DNA of 28,759 nt from a virus: IMG/VR virus record IMGVR_UViG_3300044825_003900, positions 1 to 28,759 of that record. The stretch is one strand, 5' to 3'. Below are positions 21,762 through 28,759 of this stretch, in pieces. The notes below the pieces were generated by a model that worked only from the letters and a program-made list of their open reading frames with translations, had not been told where the DNA came from and ran no database searches. A program made the translations under genes and the position numbers. Each line of letters starts with the position of its first letter. Position 1 is the stretch's first letter.

Positions 21762-22231
21762 GCGTCGACCGCCTGCTCGCCCCGTTCGAGGCGCTCGTGA
21801 AGCGCTTCACCTCGCGGCTCGACTACTGCGCGCTCTACGCGTGCAAGGTGGTCGCGCAGAACGCCGACGGAACGCTCGAGCTGCAGCCCGACGACGCGCG
21901 CATGCCGCAGGTCTCGGGAGTGCCGATTCGGCATGGAATTCCCGGAATTTCGGTGACCGTCGCCGGCGGCTCGCGGGTGCTGCTCGGGTTCGAGAACGCG
22001 TCGCCGGCGCGGCCGTTCGCCGCGCTGTGGGACGCGAGCTCGGTGACGGAGATCAAGTTCAACGGGGGCACGAAGGCGGTGGCGCGCGTGGACGACACGG
22101 TCGAGGTCACGTTCTCGGTGGACGACGTCGCTGCAATGGTGATGTCGAACGCGGGCGGACCCGTCGTTGCTGTGCACCCGGTCACCCTGTCCGGAAAGAT
22201 CACGAGCGGCGTCGCCGCGGTGAAGGCCTGA
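21758..22231 (+). CDS. Baseplate spike/assembly protein, Mu gp45-like (gpV family)
   Basis: A 157-residue protein. The N-terminal half is an OB-fold type (YACKVVAQNADGTLELQPDD, VPIRHGIPGISVTVAGGSRVLL) followed by beta repeats (VTEIKFNGGTKAVARVDDTVE, AMVMSNAGGPVVAVHPVTLSG) like the triple-stranded beta helix of the central spike. This is the Mu gp45 / P2 gpV family that punctures the outer membrane, which fits a Gram-negative host. Starts at ATG in an ATGA overlap with the hub gene. Length is a little shorter than Mu gp45. Confidence 0.8.
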   Translation: MSVDRLLAPFEALVKRFTSRLDYCALYACKVVAQNADGTLELQPDDARMPQVSGVPIRHGIPGISVTVAGGSRVLLGFENASPARPFAALWDASSVTEIKFNGGTKAVARVDDTVEVTFSVDDVAAMVMSNAGGPVVAVHPVTLSGKITSGVAAVKA

Positions 22232-22234
22232 ACC

Positions 22235-23611
22235 ATGGGACGCGTCTCGTACGGGCCCGCCGCGCCGCTGCCGCACGCATCGGTGCACAAGAACAGCGGT
22301 TCGGACGAGGTCGCGACTGCGACCCCCGGCGCGAACGCGATTCCGAAGGCCGGCGCCGGAGGCACGCTCGCGACCGGATGGCTGCCGCCGGCAACCACGA
22401 GCGCGCCGGGCGTCGTTCAACTCGACTCCGTCGGCAATACCTCGAAGTTTCTGAATGGCGCCGGCGCGTGGGCTGCGCCGAGCGGTGGTGGTGGCGGGTA
22501 CGGCGGGTACACGCGGCAGGCCGTATCGACCGCGACGGTGCTGTCCGGGACGTCGAACATCTACGCCGGGATCACCGCATCGTTCAACGGCGCGATCACC
22601 CTGCCGGCCGCGAACACTGCGGGTCGGCTCGTCACCGTCACGGACGAAGCCGGCATCGGCAGCGGTGACGCGAACGGCTCGTCCTCGAACCTGCAGTACC
22701 TCGTGGTCTCCAACACCGGGACCGAGTCGATCACCGGGCACGGACTGGCGACGTCGCGCACCCGGCTGCTGCTCTGGAAGCGGTACGGCACGGTCACGCT
22801 GCTCGACGACGGCGCGGGCGGCTGGCACGCCGTCCACCGGCGCGGGTGGCACGTCGATCTCCGGGCGATCACCTCGGCCACTGGGAAGTGCTGGTTCGAC
22901 GCGCGTCGCGGCGTCACGCTGAACTCGTCGACCGTCTCCGCGCACGCCGATCTCAGCGGCAATTCCGTGAACGTCGTGCAGGGCACCGCCGGGAGCCAGC
23001 CGACGTACATCCAGCAGTCGAACGCCATGAACCAGATGGCGGGCGAGTCCGTGATCGTGCTGTCCGGTTCGCGCACGCTGCTCTCGAGTGCGACACCGAC
23101 CTTCAACAGCGGCGGGCTGACGATCATCGCGGCCTACGCGCTGGTCATCGACCCGAACGGGTCGTCCTCGAACGCGAACATCCTCATCCAGTCCGAGCTG
23201 ACCACGAGCGTCGGCTTTCGCTTCTCGCCGAAGACCAGCGTGTCGATCGCAGCTGGCACCGTCGCGGCGGTCGACACGACCTTCGCTCAGGGCGCCGGCA
23301 CGAACTCGAACGCGCCCTACGTCAGCGTGATCCGTCGCCCCTACGGCTACGGAAACGTGCGTGCCGTGACGATCACGAAGCTGAGCTCGAGCGACCAAAG
23401 CATCCGCTCGAACCGCGTCTCGGGAGCGAACCGCGCTTCGGCCGGCGCCGGTGCAGTCCCGTCGTTCACGCAGGCGATTCGGATCGGCAGCGACGTCGAT
23501 GCGTCCCGGCCCATCTACCTCGCGAACGTCGCCGTGTTCGACGGCGAGCTCTCGGCGGCGGACATCGCCGACATCGAGGCCGCCCTGTGCGAGACCTACG
23601 AGGTGGGCTGA
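22235..23611 (+). CDS. Tail fibre-like protein with LamG-type C-terminal domain
   Basis: A 458-residue Ser/Thr/Gly-rich protein. N-terminal HASVHKNSGSDEV, ATGWLPPATTSAPGVVQLD and NTSKFLNGAGAWAAPSGGGG are typical of phage fibre shafts. The second half reads as a concanavalin/LamG-like lectin domain: CWFDARRGVTLN, then IYLANVAVFDGELSAADIAD and EAALCETYEVG, the usual end of such domains in phage receptor-binding proteins. It lies between the spike and wedge genes, where Mu has no fibre. Probably binds a cell-surface glycan. The stop overlaps the next ATG. Confidence 0.75.
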   Translation: MGRVSYGPAAPLPHASVHKNSGSDEVATATPGANAIPKAGAGGTLATGWLPPATTSAPGVVQLDSVGNTSKFLNGAGAWAAPSGGGGGYGGYTRQAVSTATVLSGTSNIYAGITASFNGAITLPAANTAGRLVTVTDEAGIGSGDANGSSSNLQYLVVSNTGTESITGHGLATSRTRLLLWKRYGTVTLLDDGAGGWHAVHRRGWHVDLRAITSATGKCWFDARRGVTLNSSTVSAHADLSGNSVNVVQGTAGSQPTYIQQSNAMNQMAGESVIVLSGSRTLLSSATPTFNSGGLTIIAAYALVIDPNGSSSNANILIQSELTTSVGFRFSPKTSVSIAAGTVAAVDTTFAQGAGTNSNAPYVSVIRRPYGYGNVRAVTITKLSSSDQSIRSNRVSGANRASAGAGAVPSFTQAIRIGSDVDASRPIYLANVAVFDGELSAADIADIEAALCETYEVG

Positions 23612-23835
23612 TGGTCGCGACCTTCCCCGACGCCGTGACCGCTGCCGCCTACAGAGACGCCTGCAACGCGGTCGAGGGCCTTCCCCGCGCCGGATCGCCG
23701 CCGGCGGAGTTTCCGTACGGCTGGACCCTCACCTGGGCCGACGTGGTCGAGGTCGACGGAGCGTTCCCCGTTCCCGTTCATTCGCTGGTCCCGGTCCCCG
23801 ACGGCGTGCCCGTGCGCGCCGACGAAGTTCCCTGA
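23611..23835 (+). CDS. Small hypothetical protein after the fibre gene
   Basis: A 74-residue ORF with its ATG overlapping the fibre stop (TGATG). It reads ATFPDAVTAAAYRDACNAVE and then a Pro/Val-rich end. No recognised family. Position suggests a fibre-associated assembly factor or structural accessory protein, without direct evidence. Confidence 0.6.
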   Translation: MVATFPDAVTAAAYRDACNAVEGLPRAGSPPAEFPYGWTLTWADVVEVDGAFPVPVHSLVPVPDGVPVRADEVP

Positions 23836-23850
23836 GCCGCCGGGTCCCCG

Positions 23851-24630
23851 ATGTCCATCGACGTCATCACCGCGTTCGACGTGAACGGAGCGCCGCTCGC
23901 CGGGCTCACCCCGACGTGGGCCGCCTACAAGGCGCTCGACGGTGGCGCGGCCGGCACGGAACCGACGATCGAGGCGATCGGCGGCGGCCAGTACCGGGTG
24001 CTCGACATGCCCGTCGATCGCTGCGGGATCGTCGACCTCGGGGCGACCGCCGCGCCCAGGTACGCGGTGGTGGATGCGAAGTCGGGAGTGACATTCGCGG
24101 CATTCGATGCCGCCGGAACCCGGCTCGCCGGACTCACCCCGAGCTGGGCGACGGTGCGGGTCGCGGCGACTGGTGCGGTCGTCGGCAGCCCGCCGACGTT
24201 CGCCGATCTCGGAGGCGGCCTGTACCGGGTCGACGGCCTCGACACCGACGTCTGCGGAATCATCGACCTCGGAGCTTCGGCCAACCCACGTGGGCTCGTC
24301 GTGGACCTGCCGGCCGCCGATCAGGTGGCACCGGTCGTGGCGAACGTCTCGCCGTCGTCCGGAACGACCATCGGCCGCGGCGCGTCGGTCACCTTCGAGG
24401 TCACCGACACCTTCCCGGGGCTTCGCCGAGCGATGGTGATCGCGAAGTTCGACGCGGAGTGGGAGGTCGTCCACGACGGCGACTCCTTCGGTCCGAAGTA
24501 CTCGCGCGCGTCCGTGCGCGAGGCGATCTCGGGCGGCTACCGCTTCCGGATCTCACGCATTGGTGGCTGGCCCAGCTCGCCGACTCTCCTCCCGATCGCC
24601 ATCGACCAGGCCGGAAACGAGAACGCGTAG
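23851..24630 (+). CDS. Structural protein with a duplicated beta module and Ig-like tail
   Basis: A 259-residue protein with two tandem copies of a roughly 75-residue module. Copy 1 has FDVNGAPLAGLTPTWAAYKA, GGGQYRVLDM and CGIVDLGATAAPRYAVV; copy 2 has FDAAGTRLAGLTPSWATVRV, GGGLYRVDGL and CGIIDLGASANPRGLVV. Each carries one conserved Cys. A third part (from VAPVVANVSPSSGTTIG) looks like an Ig/fibronectin-type beta domain ending in DQAGNENA. Likely a baseplate or fibre-network adhesin-type component. It stops one base before the gp46-like start. Confidence 0.7.
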   Translation: MSIDVITAFDVNGAPLAGLTPTWAAYKALDGGAAGTEPTIEAIGGGQYRVLDMPVDRCGIVDLGATAAPRYAVVDAKSGVTFAAFDAAGTRLAGLTPSWATVRVAATGAVVGSPPTFADLGGGLYRVDGLDTDVCGIIDLGASANPRGLVVDLPAADQVAPVVANVSPSSGTTIGRGASVTFEVTDTFPGLRRAMVIAKFDAEWEVVHDGDSFGPKYSRASVREAISGGYRFRISRIGGWPSSPTLLPIAIDQAGNENA

Positions 24631-25083
24631 ATGCCGACCTCGATCACCTGGCCGCTGGCGAGCTCGTCGTCGTCGGTCGCTCCCTCCGGCCCGGCGGACC
24701 CCTACGGACTCGGCATCGACGTCTCGACGTTCGTCGACGGCGATCTCGACCCGACCTTCGCCCTGATCTCCGGCCCCCGCGTCGTCGCGGAGGCCATCGC
24801 GCGCCGCCTGCAGACCCCGCGCGGCGGGCTGGTGCGCAACCCCGACTACGGCACCGACCTGCGGCAGTGGGTCAACGCGTCGCTCACCTCGGCACGCCGC
24901 GCCGCGCTCCAGAACGCGATCGCGGGCGAGGCGGGCGCCGATCCGCGTGTCGACACGGTCGAGGTTGAGTTCGTGGAATCGGAGGGCGAGCTCCGCGTGT
25001 CGATCTCCGGAACGTGTGCCGCTGGTCCCTTCGACCTCGTGCTCGACGTGGCCAGCCTGACCGTCGACCTGCTGAACGCCTGA
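24631..25083 (+). CDS. Baseplate wedge protein, Mu gp46-like (gp25/gpW family)
   Basis: A 150-residue protein with the gp25/gpW-like wedge pattern: RVVAEAIARRLQTPRGGLVR, NPDYGTDLRQWVN, and a C-terminal VEVEFVESEGELRVSISG. Family members form the wedge that joins baseplate to sheath. The next gene is the J-like protein, exactly as in Mu (46 then 47). The N-terminus carries an extra Ser-rich segment. Confidence rests on motif and gene order. Confidence 0.85.
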   Translation: MPTSITWPLASSSSSVAPSGPADPYGLGIDVSTFVDGDLDPTFALISGPRVVAEAIARRLQTPRGGLVRNPDYGTDLRQWVNASLTSARRAALQNAIAGEAGADPRVDTVEVEFVESEGELRVSISGTCAAGPFDLVLDVASLTVDLLNA

Positions 25084-25090
25084 GGCCCCC

Positions 25091-26182
25091 GTGTCCCTCT
25101 CCGACCTGATCGCCGCGAAGTCCTCGGACACGCTCCTCGCAGAGCTGCTCGCCGCGCTGCAGCTGCGCGGCTTCCCCGCGACCGACTGGCAGCAGGGGAG
25201 CGTGCCCAGGACGCTGCTCGAGGCCTACGCCGAGCAGCTCGCGTCATTCTCGACCGCGCAGGCCGCCGTGGCTGCAGGCGGCTTCCTCGACACTGCGACG
25301 GGGGCGTGGCTCACGCTCCTCGCCGAGCAGAACTTCGACGTCGCGCGCAAGGAGGCGCTCACCACGAAGGGGACCGTGCGGCTCACCGCCGCGGGCGGCT
25401 CCGGGCCCCACACGATCGCCGTCGGGCAGCTGTGGGTCTCGACGTCGTCCGGGAAGCGCTTCACGAACGTCGAGGGCGGGACGCTCACCCTCGGAGGCAC
25501 GCTCGACCTGGAATTCGAGGCCGAATCGCCCGGCTCGGCCTTCAACGTCGGGTCGTCGACCATCACCACGCTCATCACCTCGCTCGCCGGCGTCACGGTG
25601 AACAACCCGGCGTCGCCCTGGATCACGCGGGCGGGCACCGACGAGGAGTCGGACACGTCGCTCCGCCAGCGCTGCCGAGATCGCCTCCCGACGATCGGGA
25701 CCGGTGCGACGGCGAGCGCGTACCGCACGTGGGCGCAGGAGGCCTCCGAGGAGGTCCGCCGCGTCCTCGTGAGCACGGACGACGGGACGGGGCTCGTCTC
25801 GGTGGTCGTCGCCGGCGACGATGGCCCGGTGTCCGGCGACGCGCTCACGGACGTCGAGGACTACGTCGCCGACCGGAAGCCGCTCACCGACACGGTCGAC
25901 GTCGCGAACGCCACTGCGGTGCCCGTGGACGTCACCGCGACGCTCTACGGGGCCGCCACCTTCGAGACCGCGGCGCTCGCCGCCGCCGAGGACGCCGTCG
26001 CGGCGGTCATCAACGGCTTCGAGATCGGCGGGACGGCGTTCCGGGCCGCGCTCATCGAAGCGCTCATGTCTCCCGAGGGCGTGCAGAACGTCGTCATCGC
26101 GACGCCGTCGGGCGACACGGCGCTCGCCGACGACGAGGTCGCGACCGTGGGCACGCTCACCCTCACCTGGTCGAGCCTGTAG
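25091..26182 (+). CDS. Baseplate J-like protein, Mu gp47
   Basis: A 363-residue baseplate J family protein starting at GTG. Family features: TDWQQGSVPRTLLEAYAEQLA in the N-terminal part, FLDTATGAWLTLLAEQNFDV, GTVRLTAAGGSGPHTIAVG, FEAESPGSAFNVGSSTI, then ESDTSLRQRCRDRLPTIGTG and ADRKPLTDTVDV in the C-terminal half. The J protein forms the outer wedge of the contractile baseplate. It runs directly into the next gene (TAG then ATG). Confidence 0.92.
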   Translation: MSLSDLIAAKSSDTLLAELLAALQLRGFPATDWQQGSVPRTLLEAYAEQLASFSTAQAAVAAGGFLDTATGAWLTLLAEQNFDVARKEALTTKGTVRLTAAGGSGPHTIAVGQLWVSTSSGKRFTNVEGGTLTLGGTLDLEFEAESPGSAFNVGSSTITTLITSLAGVTVNNPASPWITRAGTDEESDTSLRQRCRDRLPTIGTGATASAYRTWAQEASEEVRRVLVSTDDGTGLVSVVVAGDDGPVSGDALTDVEDYVADRKPLTDTVDVANATAVPVDVTATLYGAATFETAALAAAEDAVAAVINGFEIGGTAFRAALIEALMSPEGVQNVVIATPSGDTALADDEVATVGTLTLTWSSL

Positions 26183-26860
26183 ATGCCCGCCACCTACGAG
26201 GAATTCGCGAAGGAAACGCACCCGACGTGGCTGCGCGGTCCGTTCGGCGAGGCATGGGCGGCCGAGCACGGCGTCGCGCTCGACGAGCTGCTCACGACCA
26301 CGAAGGAGGGCGTGAAGGCGCGCTTCCCCGACGACGCGCCCGACGATGCTCTCCCGCGGCTCGCGGCCGATCGGCTCCTCGTGCGCGGCGGCGCCGAGAC
26401 GGACGACCAGTTCCGGGACCGGCTGAAGGCGGCGCTCGCCGCCTGGCAGTGGGCGGGCACGAAGAAGGGTCTCCTTGAGCACGGGCTCGCGCCGCTCGGC
26501 CTCGAGACCACCGGCGTCACGATCAACGCGGAGTGGGGCACGCCCCCGGACGGCGACACCGCGAAATGGGCGCGTTTTTGGCTCGTGATCGGCGAGGACC
26601 ACCCGTGGGACGACGACGGGCTCTGGGGCGACGCAGGCACGTACGACGACGGCACGTGGGGCAGCACCGCGACGGCCGCCGAGGTCGCCCAGCTCCGGTC
26701 GATCGTGAAGCTCTGGAAGGGCGCCCGCGACGTGTGCTTCGCGATCGTCATCACCTTCGGCACCTCCGTCGAGTTCGCGTCGTCGACCGAAGCCTTCGGT
26801 GTCATCACCTACGAGCTCGCGGACAGCGCGCTCAACATCGCGTGGGACGGCGTCTCGTAG
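26183..26860 (+). CDS. Tail protein, Mu gp48-like (gpI-type baseplate protein)
   Basis: A 225-residue protein following the J-like gene without spacing. The DDQFRDRLKAALAAWQWAGTKKGL region, HGLAPLGLETTGVTINAEW and a Trp/Asp-rich segment (HPWDDDGLWGDAGTYDDGTW) are similar to tail protein families placed after J, and C-terminal LRSIVKLWKGARDVCFAIVI is a common ending. It probably links the wedge to fibres. Exact family is less certain than for gp46 and gp47. Confidence 0.7.
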   Translation: MPATYEEFAKETHPTWLRGPFGEAWAAEHGVALDELLTTTKEGVKARFPDDAPDDALPRLAADRLLVRGGAETDDQFRDRLKAALAAWQWAGTKKGLLEHGLAPLGLETTGVTINAEWGTPPDGDTAKWARFWLVIGEDHPWDDDGLWGDAGTYDDGTWGSTATAAEVAQLRSIVKLWKGARDVCFAIVITFGTSVEFASSTEAFGVITYELADSALNIAWDGVS

Positions 26861-26882
26861 CCGCGCCCCGCCCGAGTACTTC

Positions 26883-27629
26883 ATGCCGACCAGCATCCCC
26901 GGCTCGTCGTCGAGCTTCCCCGCGAACATCACGGCGCCGTCGGACGGCGACACCCGCAACGCGGCGTCGGTCGCCACCGCGCTTGGCCAGCTCGCCGACC
27001 GCACCGCCTACCTGAAGGCGAAGGCGGGGATCGACGACAACGGCGCGAAGCGCATCCGCACCGTGGCGGACGTGTCCGCCCTCAAGGCGATCGGGAGCTC
27101 CGACCGGGCCGACAAGGACGTCGCCCTGGTACTCGGCACCGGCTCCGGCCTCTACGTCTTCTCGTCGGGGAGCTCGATCACCGGCGACGACATGAACGTC
27201 GTGCAGCCGACGACCGGAACCGGGCGTTGGATCAACATCGACTACTTCCGGCGCGGATGGGACAAGGGCGTCGCTCCGATCGACGAGAACGGCGTCGTCC
27301 CCGACCAGTTCATGCCGTACCAGTGCGGACGGGTGGACTGCTCGGGCGCGTCGCCGACGTACTCCGGCAACGTCGCGTCCGCCTCGTTCGAGACATGGAC
27401 GGGTGGGTACAAGAAGCTCAGGGTGAACCTCGACGTCGCGCGTCCGAGCGCGGAGTACCCGGTGCTCGTGACCGCCTACGAAATGCCCGACCCCAGCCCC
27501 AAGGTCTTCCTGCAGGCGACACCGGTCGACGCGGACACCTTCGACGTCTTCGCGTGGGACGGCAGCAACGGAAAGGTCTCGCTCGACGCCGGTGCGATCA
27601 AGATCTCGTTCTTCGTCGCGGGGGGCTAG
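26883..27629 (+). CDS. Tail fibre-like protein
   Basis: A 248-residue protein starting at ATG 26883, after CCGAGTACTTC. N-terminal FPANITAPSDGDTRNAASV and LGQLADRTAYLKAK are seen in baseplate-attachment parts of phage fibres. A middle TVADVSALKAIGSSDRADKD and GTGRWINIDYFRRGWDKG resemble fibre domains that display values on a shaft; the C-terminal half is beta-rich and ends with DAGAIKISFFVAGG. The frame is open back to 26799 but that is the previous gene's coding region. The TAG overlaps the convergent stop of the minus-strand gene (palindromic CTAG). Confidence 0.7.
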   Translation: MPTSIPGSSSSFPANITAPSDGDTRNAASVATALGQLADRTAYLKAKAGIDDNGAKRIRTVADVSALKAIGSSDRADKDVALVLGTGSGLYVFSSGSSITGDDMNVVQPTTGTGRWINIDYFRRGWDKGVAPIDENGVVPDQFMPYQCGRVDCSGASPTYSGNVASASFETWTGGYKKLRVNLDVARPSAEYPVLVTAYEMPDPSPKVFLQATPVDADTFDVFAWDGSNGKVSLDAGAIKISFFVAGG

Positions 27630-28147
27630 TCGAGAGTCTTCGAGTCGAACGCGACGAACGACTCAAGGCTGATCGGACTACCTCGGGCGTAGACATCGAC
27701 CCCGTACGGCGGGCCCGCAGAGCACGGCGTGCCGCCGAAGGCTGAGTCGAGCTTCGCCCCGGCCGTCCCGATGGCGGTCACCACACCCGCAGCGCTCCAG
27801 TCGATCCAGTACTTCGGCGCCGTGGAGCCGATTCCGACGGCCGGCACGGACGATGAGCAAGTTTCGTCCGTGAAGTAGATCGTGCTCAGCGTGGCGATTC
27901 CGATTGGAAGGCACCTCATCCCTGTCGTCGTCTCGCGGACGACGCAGTCCTCCTGCCGCTGCGAATCGAAGAGGCCCGCGAAGACCTGGGCTCCGTCGCC
28001 GGAGCGCAGCACCTTCACCTTGATCCGCGTCCCGGACTTGTAGATCCCGTCTCCGGTCGCACCGTTCGCGCCCGGGACGCCGCCGCATGTGACGAGGAAC
28101 GCGACCGCCGCGGCCGCGCCGACGAAGAACGTGAACCACCGATTCAT
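27626..28147 (-). CDS. Secreted protein or lipoprotein, candidate moron
   Basis: A 173-residue gene on the minus strand, the only well supported one there. A GGGGAGG ribosome binding site lies 6 nt before its ATG. The N-terminus MNRWFTFFVGAAAAVAFLVTC is an export signal; LVTC could be a weak lipobox (Thr before Cys21 is unusual), or Cys21 may be retained with a later cleavage near GANGA. The mature part contains GTRIKVKVLRSGDGAQVFAG, QEDCVVRETTTGMRCLP and STIYFTDETCSSSV, a Cys pattern I associate with secreted proteins of Myxococcota (DUF7481-like). It lies convergent to the tail operon and divergent to the endolysin, the typical place for a lysogenic conversion gene. Function unknown. Confidence 0.75.
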   Translation of the reverse strand: MNRWFTFFVGAAAAVAFLVTCGGVPGANGATGDGIYKSGTRIKVKVLRSGDGAQVFAGLFDSQRQEDCVVRETTTGMRCLPIGIATLSTIYFTDETCSSSVPAVGIGSTAPKYWIDWSAAGVVTAIGTAGAKLDSAFGGTPCSAGPPYGVDVYARGSPISLESFVAFDSKTLD

Positions 28148-28153
28148 CTGCAA

Positions 28154-28177
28154 CCTCCCCGGAAAGGTGCGGGGAGG
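28154..28177 (-). promoter_or_regulatory. Hairpin sequestering the ribosome binding site of the minus-strand gene
   Basis: CCTCCCC (28154-28160) and GGGGAGG (28171-28177) are perfectly complementary around a 10-nt loop. On the minus-strand transcript the 3' arm GGGGAGG is the ribosome binding site itself, 6 nt before the ATG, so the hairpin would hide it. A second pairing, GGGG (28171-28174) with CCCC (28182-28185), could compete. This suggests control of translation, for example by blocking read-through transcripts. Confidence 0.55.
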
Positions 28178-28225
28178 CTCGCCCCTTTCGCGTCGTCCGG
28201 CAAGCCCGGCCGCGCCGAGCGTCCC

Positions 28226-28759
28226 ATGCCGAACATGCCCTGCCCGCGCTGCCGCGGCCGGAAGCTCGAAGGCAAAGCGCCGTGTGCGCGCTGCGCCGGC
28301 ACCGGCCTCGTCGAGGACCTGCAGCTCTCGAAGTACTTCCGGCTGAGCGAGGTCACGCGCGCGGACATCGCGGACCGTCGGGGCCTTGCGAACGATCCGA
28401 ACGACCAGCAGCTCGCGAACCTGCGCGCCGCGTGCGCGGTCCTCGACCGGGTGCGCGACGCGGTCGGCCCGATCCGTGTGAACTCGGGGTTCCGGTCGGC
28501 GCAGGTGAACACGCTCATCGGAGGCTCGCCGACGACCGCGCACACGGAAGGCCTCGCGATCGACTTCGTCCCGCTGAAGTGCTCCCTGCGCGAGGCGGTG
28601 AAGTGGATCGTCGAGCACCTTCCGGAGCTCGAGATCGACCAGGTCATCTACGAGGGCACGTGGATTCACCTCGGGATCCGCAACCGTCGCGGGCAGACCC
28701 GCCGGCAGGCGCTGATGATGTTCGGCGGCCGCTACGAGCCGCTCGACCTGAACGACCCA
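28226..28759 (+). CDS. Endolysin, M15 peptidase with N-terminal zinc-finger motif, 3' end missing
   Basis: The frame is open from ATG 28226 to the window end (178 codons, no stop). The first 30 residues hold four cysteines (CPRCRGRKLEGKAPCARCAGTG), a DnaJ-like CxxCxGx motif pair. From about residue 35 the protein is a peptidase M15 domain: LRAACAVLDRVRDAVGPIRV, NSGFRSAQVN, the zinc-binding HTEGLAIDFV (HxxGxAxD) and a WIHLGI histidine near the C-terminus. M15 phage enzymes cut peptide cross-links in peptidoglycan for lysis. No convincing ribosome binding site is visible before ATG 28226; ATG 28235 is an alternative. No holin is recognised in the window. Confidence 0.85.
   Translation, partial: MPNMPCPRCRGRKLEGKAPCARCAGTGLVEDLQLSKYFRLSEVTRADIADRRGLANDPNDQQLANLRAACAVLDRVRDAVGPIRVNSGFRSAQVNTLIGGSPTTAHTEGLAIDFVPLKCSLREAVKWIVEHLPELEIDQVIYEGTWIHLGIRNRRGQTRRQALMMFGGRYEPLDLNDP

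Noticed and set aside
21011-23398. Minus-strand open frame of 795 codons opposite hub, spike and fibre genes
   Set aside because: Antisense shadow with compositional bias only.
26799-26882. Upstream extension of the last fibre frame
   Set aside because: This part overlaps the end of the gp48-like gene in another frame and has no family features.
1-28759. tRNA, rRNA, integrase, transposase, attachment site or direct terminal repeats
   Set aside because: I looked for each by eye and found no cloverleaf, recombinase motif or matching end repeats; they may lie outside the window.

Overview
This window is a stretch of a very GC-rich tailed-phage or prophage genome. It runs from the early/replication genes, through packaging and head genes, to almost the end of a contractile-tail (myovirus) module. 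The head and tail genes belong to Mu-like families: gp29-type portal, gpF, gpI with a nested scaffold, gpT, gp35, gp36, gpG, sheath, tube, tape measure and gp45-gp48. The window contains no transposase, integrase, tRNA, CRISPR array or IS element. Nearly all genes lie on the + strand and are tightly packed, with many ATGA, GTGA or TGATG stop-start overlaps. Every gap between genes is about 130 bp or less. The very GC-rich third codon positions suggest a high-GC host. The only taxonomic hint is a minus-strand secreted or lipoprotein gene resembling proteins I associate with Myxococcota, which is weak evidence.

Layout. (1) 1-3974: early genes, with a truncated unknown ORF, a DUF2303 (YfdQ-like) protein, a Cys-rich miniprotein, a pair of overlapping ORFs, an SF2 helicase with a Cys4 zinc motif, a VRR-NUC nuclease and a small unknown. 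(2) 3971-6802: a primase-polymerase (Prim-Pol) whose 3' end holds a dense cluster of the 8-mer GTTCCCCC/GGGGGAAC, then a 195-aa unknown and a small helix-turn-helix protein. (3) 6803-11694: a spacer, small and large terminase, portal, and a gpF head protein with a C-terminal nuclease-like domain followed by a 35-codon ORF over a strong hairpin. (4) 11721-14942: gpI protease with nested scaffold start, decoration-like protein, major capsid protein, gp35-like protein. (5) 14946-22231: head-tail completion proteins, sheath, tube, tail-assembly chaperone with a probable -1 frameshift extension, tape measure, hub and spike. (6) 22235-27629: fibre-like proteins and baseplate wedge genes. (7) 27626-28759: a convergent minus-strand secreted protein gene (candidate moron) and a zinc-finger/M15 peptidase endolysin running off the window.

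Working model. The helicase, VRR-NUC nuclease and Prim-Pol replicate the genome, perhaps starting at the repeat cluster inside the Prim-Pol gene, instead of Mu-style transposition. The HTH protein may control the late genes that begin after the 6803-6924 spacer. DNA is then packaged by an RcGTA/COG5323-type terminase into a Mu-like head joined to a contractile tail. The points most worth attention are the repeat cluster, the replication/virion mosaic, the gpF-nuclease fusion with its coupled small ORF, the signal-peptide-like extension on the terminase, the nested early ORF pair and the hairpin-controlled secreted-protein gene.
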